From NCBI RefSeq assembly GCF_024978135.1, contig NZ_JANTEZ010000007.1, positions 1 through 64,000 on the forward strand: a DNA stretch of 64,000 bases. Reading direction: 5' to 3'. This DNA comes from Herbiconiux gentiana (GTDB lineage: Bacteria; Actinomycetota; Actinomycetes; Actinomycetales; Microbacteriaceae). The notes below the pieces were generated by a model, which searched no databases, was not told the origin of the DNA, and was given only the letters and a program-made list of their open reading frames with translations. Below, one piece after another: positions 62,670 to 64,000 of this stretch. A program made the translations under genes and the position numbers. How positions within the stretch are numbered: the first letter of the stretch is position 1; every line of letters starts with the position of its first letter.

Positions 62670-63646
62670 CGCTCCCCCGCCTGCACGTCGGCGGCGACCC
62701 GCGACACGGGGTGACGCGGTACGCGCAGCAGCTGGCCGACGCGCTGGGGGCCTCGGCGGGGGCCGGGCATCCGGACCGCCTGCACCTGCACTTCACCGAC
62801 CGGCTGTTCGGGGCCGACCCCGCGGCGGCGGCGACCGCCGTGGAGTCGCTGGCCGCCTCGGGCCCCGTGACCGTGACGCTGCACGACGTGCCCCAGCCCT
62901 CGGACGGGGCCGACGGGCTGCGCCGGCGGTCGGAGGCGTACGGGCGTGTGGTGCGGGCGGCGGCCGGGGTGGTGGTGAACAGCGAGCATGAGCTGGGGTT
63001 GCTGCGGCGGCACGTGGGCGTAGGCGCCTTCTCGTCGGCGCGGGTGGCGGTGATCCCGCTGCCGGTCGACCCGGCGCCGGTTTCCTCCTCTCCTCCGTCT
63101 CCTCTGTCTGGTGCGGCGGATGCTGCACCCACCGTCGGCGTGCTCGGGTTCGTGTACCCGGGCAAGGGACACGACCGGGTGATCCGGGCGGTGGCGGGGC
63201 TGCCGGGGGCCGTCGTCGTGGAGGTGCTGGGGCGGGCCTCGGACGGTCACGAGCGGGATCTCGCGGCGCTCGAGTCGCTCGCCGGGTCGCTGGGTGTGGG
63301 GTTCGAGGTTACGGGCTATCTGCCCGACGCGGCGCTGCTCTCGCGGAGTCGGACGACGACGGTGCCGGTGATCGCGCACGAGCACGTGTCGGCATCGGGG
63401 TCGCTCGCGTCGTGGCTCGGGGCGGGGCGGCGACCTGTGGTCGTCGCGAGCCCGTACATGGAGGAGATGGCGGGGCTGCACGAGGGGGCGCTGGCGGTGA
63501 CGACCGGCGAGGGGCTGGCGGCGGCGATCGCGAGGGCGCTGGATGATCCGGCGAGCACGTGGCTCGACGATGGGGTGCGGCTCGGGCCGGATACGGCTGA
63601 GGTGGCGGGGATGTATCGGGAGTTCTGGCGGGGGGTCGCGTGGTGA
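62666..63646 (+). CDS. Glycosyltransferase (GT4-like)
   Basis: A 326-residue GT-B glycosyltransferase. It begins LHVGGDPRHGVTRYAQQLAD, continues with VTVTLHDVPQPS and VVVNSEHELGLLRRH, and has the hinge GVLGFVYPGKGHDRVIRAV typical of GT4 donors; ASGSLASWLGAGRRPVVV holds donor contacts. GTG 62666 overlaps the WcbI-like stop, and its own stop overlaps the next glycosyltransferase start, so the three are one operon. Confidence 0.85.
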   Translation: MTLPRLHVGGDPRHGVTRYAQQLADALGASAGAGHPDRLHLHFTDRLFGADPAAAATAVESLAASGPVTVTLHDVPQPSDGADGLRRRSEAYGRVVRAAAGVVVNSEHELGLLRRHVGVGAFSSARVAVIPLPVDPAPVSSSPPSPLSGAADAAPTVGVLGFVYPGKGHDRVIRAVAGLPGAVVVEVLGRASDGHERDLAALESLAGSLGVGFEVTGYLPDAALLSRSRTTTVPVIAHEHVSASGSLASWLGAGRRPVVVASPYMEEMAGLHEGALAVTTGEGLAAAIARALDDPASTWLDDGVRLGPDTAEVAGMYREFWRGVAW

Positions 63647-64000
63647 GCGGTGCGGGCGGGGCGGGCGGGCTCGGCGGGCAGGGCGCGCGGGTGCCGGGGA
63701 ACGACTGGAGTGTGCTCGAGGGGGTGCGGGCGGAGCATCCGCCGCTGGTGTCGGTGGTCGTGGTGCACTACGAGCAGCCCGACGATCTGGCGCGCACGCT
63801 GGGCGCGTTGGGACGGCAGACGTATCCGCGCGAACTGCTCGAGGTGATCGTGGTCGACGACGGCTCGGCGGTGGCGCCGTCGGTGCCGGCGGGGGTGCGG
63901 CTGATCACGCTGCCCGACCGGGGGTTCCGGGCGGCGACGGCGCGCAACCGGGGGGCCGCGGCCGCTCGCGGTGAGGTGCTGTGCTTCCTCGACGCCGACA
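63643..64000 (+). CDS. GT2-family glycosyltransferase (partial, cut by window end)
   Basis: The first 119 residues of a GT-A glycosyltransferase. After a Gly-rich start, the GT2 core reads PLVSVVVVHYEQPDDL, then VIVVDDGSAV (nucleotide-binding) and ARNRGAAAARGEVLCFLDAD with the DxD metal site at the very end of the window. The start is GTG 63643, overlapping the previous stop by 4 bases. The 3' part lies outside. Confidence 0.88.
   Translation, partial: MSGAGGAGGLGGQGARVPGNDWSVLEGVRAEHPPLVSVVVVHYEQPDDLARTLGALGRQTYPRELLEVIVVDDGSAVAPSVPAGVRLITLPDRGFRAATARNRGAAAARGEVLCFLDAD

Overview
The window is about 71% G+C. It has few intergenic gaps, many 4-bp start/stop overlaps, frequent GTG starts and several promoters whose -10 box sits 6-8 bases before the start codon. 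Together with the gene content (maltokinase, GlgE-pathway-style phosphoglucomutase, DtxR/IdeR iron boxes, DUF5997, ESAT-6-like proteins, a CebR-type cellobiose system) this points to an actinobacterium of the Micrococcales, most likely Microbacteriaceae. The genus cannot be fixed from the sequence alone.

Layout. 0-20 kb is mostly housekeeping: a DUF1349 protein, an epoxide-hydrolase-like enzyme, a serS-HAD-tRNA-Ser(UGA) block, a lipid kinase, a divergent LysR-substrate-domain/DUF5997 pair, a maltokinase, pheA, pgm, a TetR regulator and an amidase-domain lipoprotein. At 13.3-17.9 kb lies a CebEFG-like oligosaccharide importer with its LacI-family regulator. Its palindromic operators (GAGAGCGCTCTC) recur 38 kb away in front of a GH1 beta-glucosidase (51.7 kb), so importer and hydrolase look like one split cellobiose regulon. 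An ArsR-MFS operon and a VanY-like carboxypeptidase follow.

The centre of interest is 21.0-45.3 kb, one co-directional 24-kb locus. It encodes a 2030-residue membrane-anchored protein of Ig/cadherin-like and FN3 repeats, then MoxR, DUF58, a TgpA-like membrane protein whose catalytic Cys is Asp, a zinc-ribbon/RDD/FHA protein, a PP2C phosphatase, an FHA protein, a Ser/Thr kinase with an outside FN3-like domain, a second FHA-like protein, a 1483-residue EssC-like ATPase (ubiquitin-like + FHA + membrane + three ATPase modules), a WXG100 protein, a WXG100 protein with a long Gly/Ala/Glu-rich repeat tail, an LpqN-like protein and an unknown. The first half resembles the PFNA cluster known from Bifidobacterium (kinase, FN3, AAA ATPase, DUF58, transglutaminase). 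The second half is a type VII secretion-like module with no visible EccB/D/E or mycosin. I read it as a phospho-signalling-controlled, non-ESX type VII-like export locus linked to a large surface protein.

After that come a hipBA toxin-antitoxin pair, a DHA2 drug exporter, a sulfur-scavenging pair (flavin monooxygenase + MetY), the beta-glucosidase, CsbD, a branched-chain amino-acid dehydrogenase with a divergent Lrp regulator, a siderophore-iron import operon with two DtxR/IdeR-type boxes, and the start of a glycan-assembly cluster (two GT4-like glycosyltransferases, a WcbI-like protein, a GT2 cut by the window end). No rRNA, CRISPR array, IS element or prophage was seen. No gap longer than 300 bases lacks a gene.
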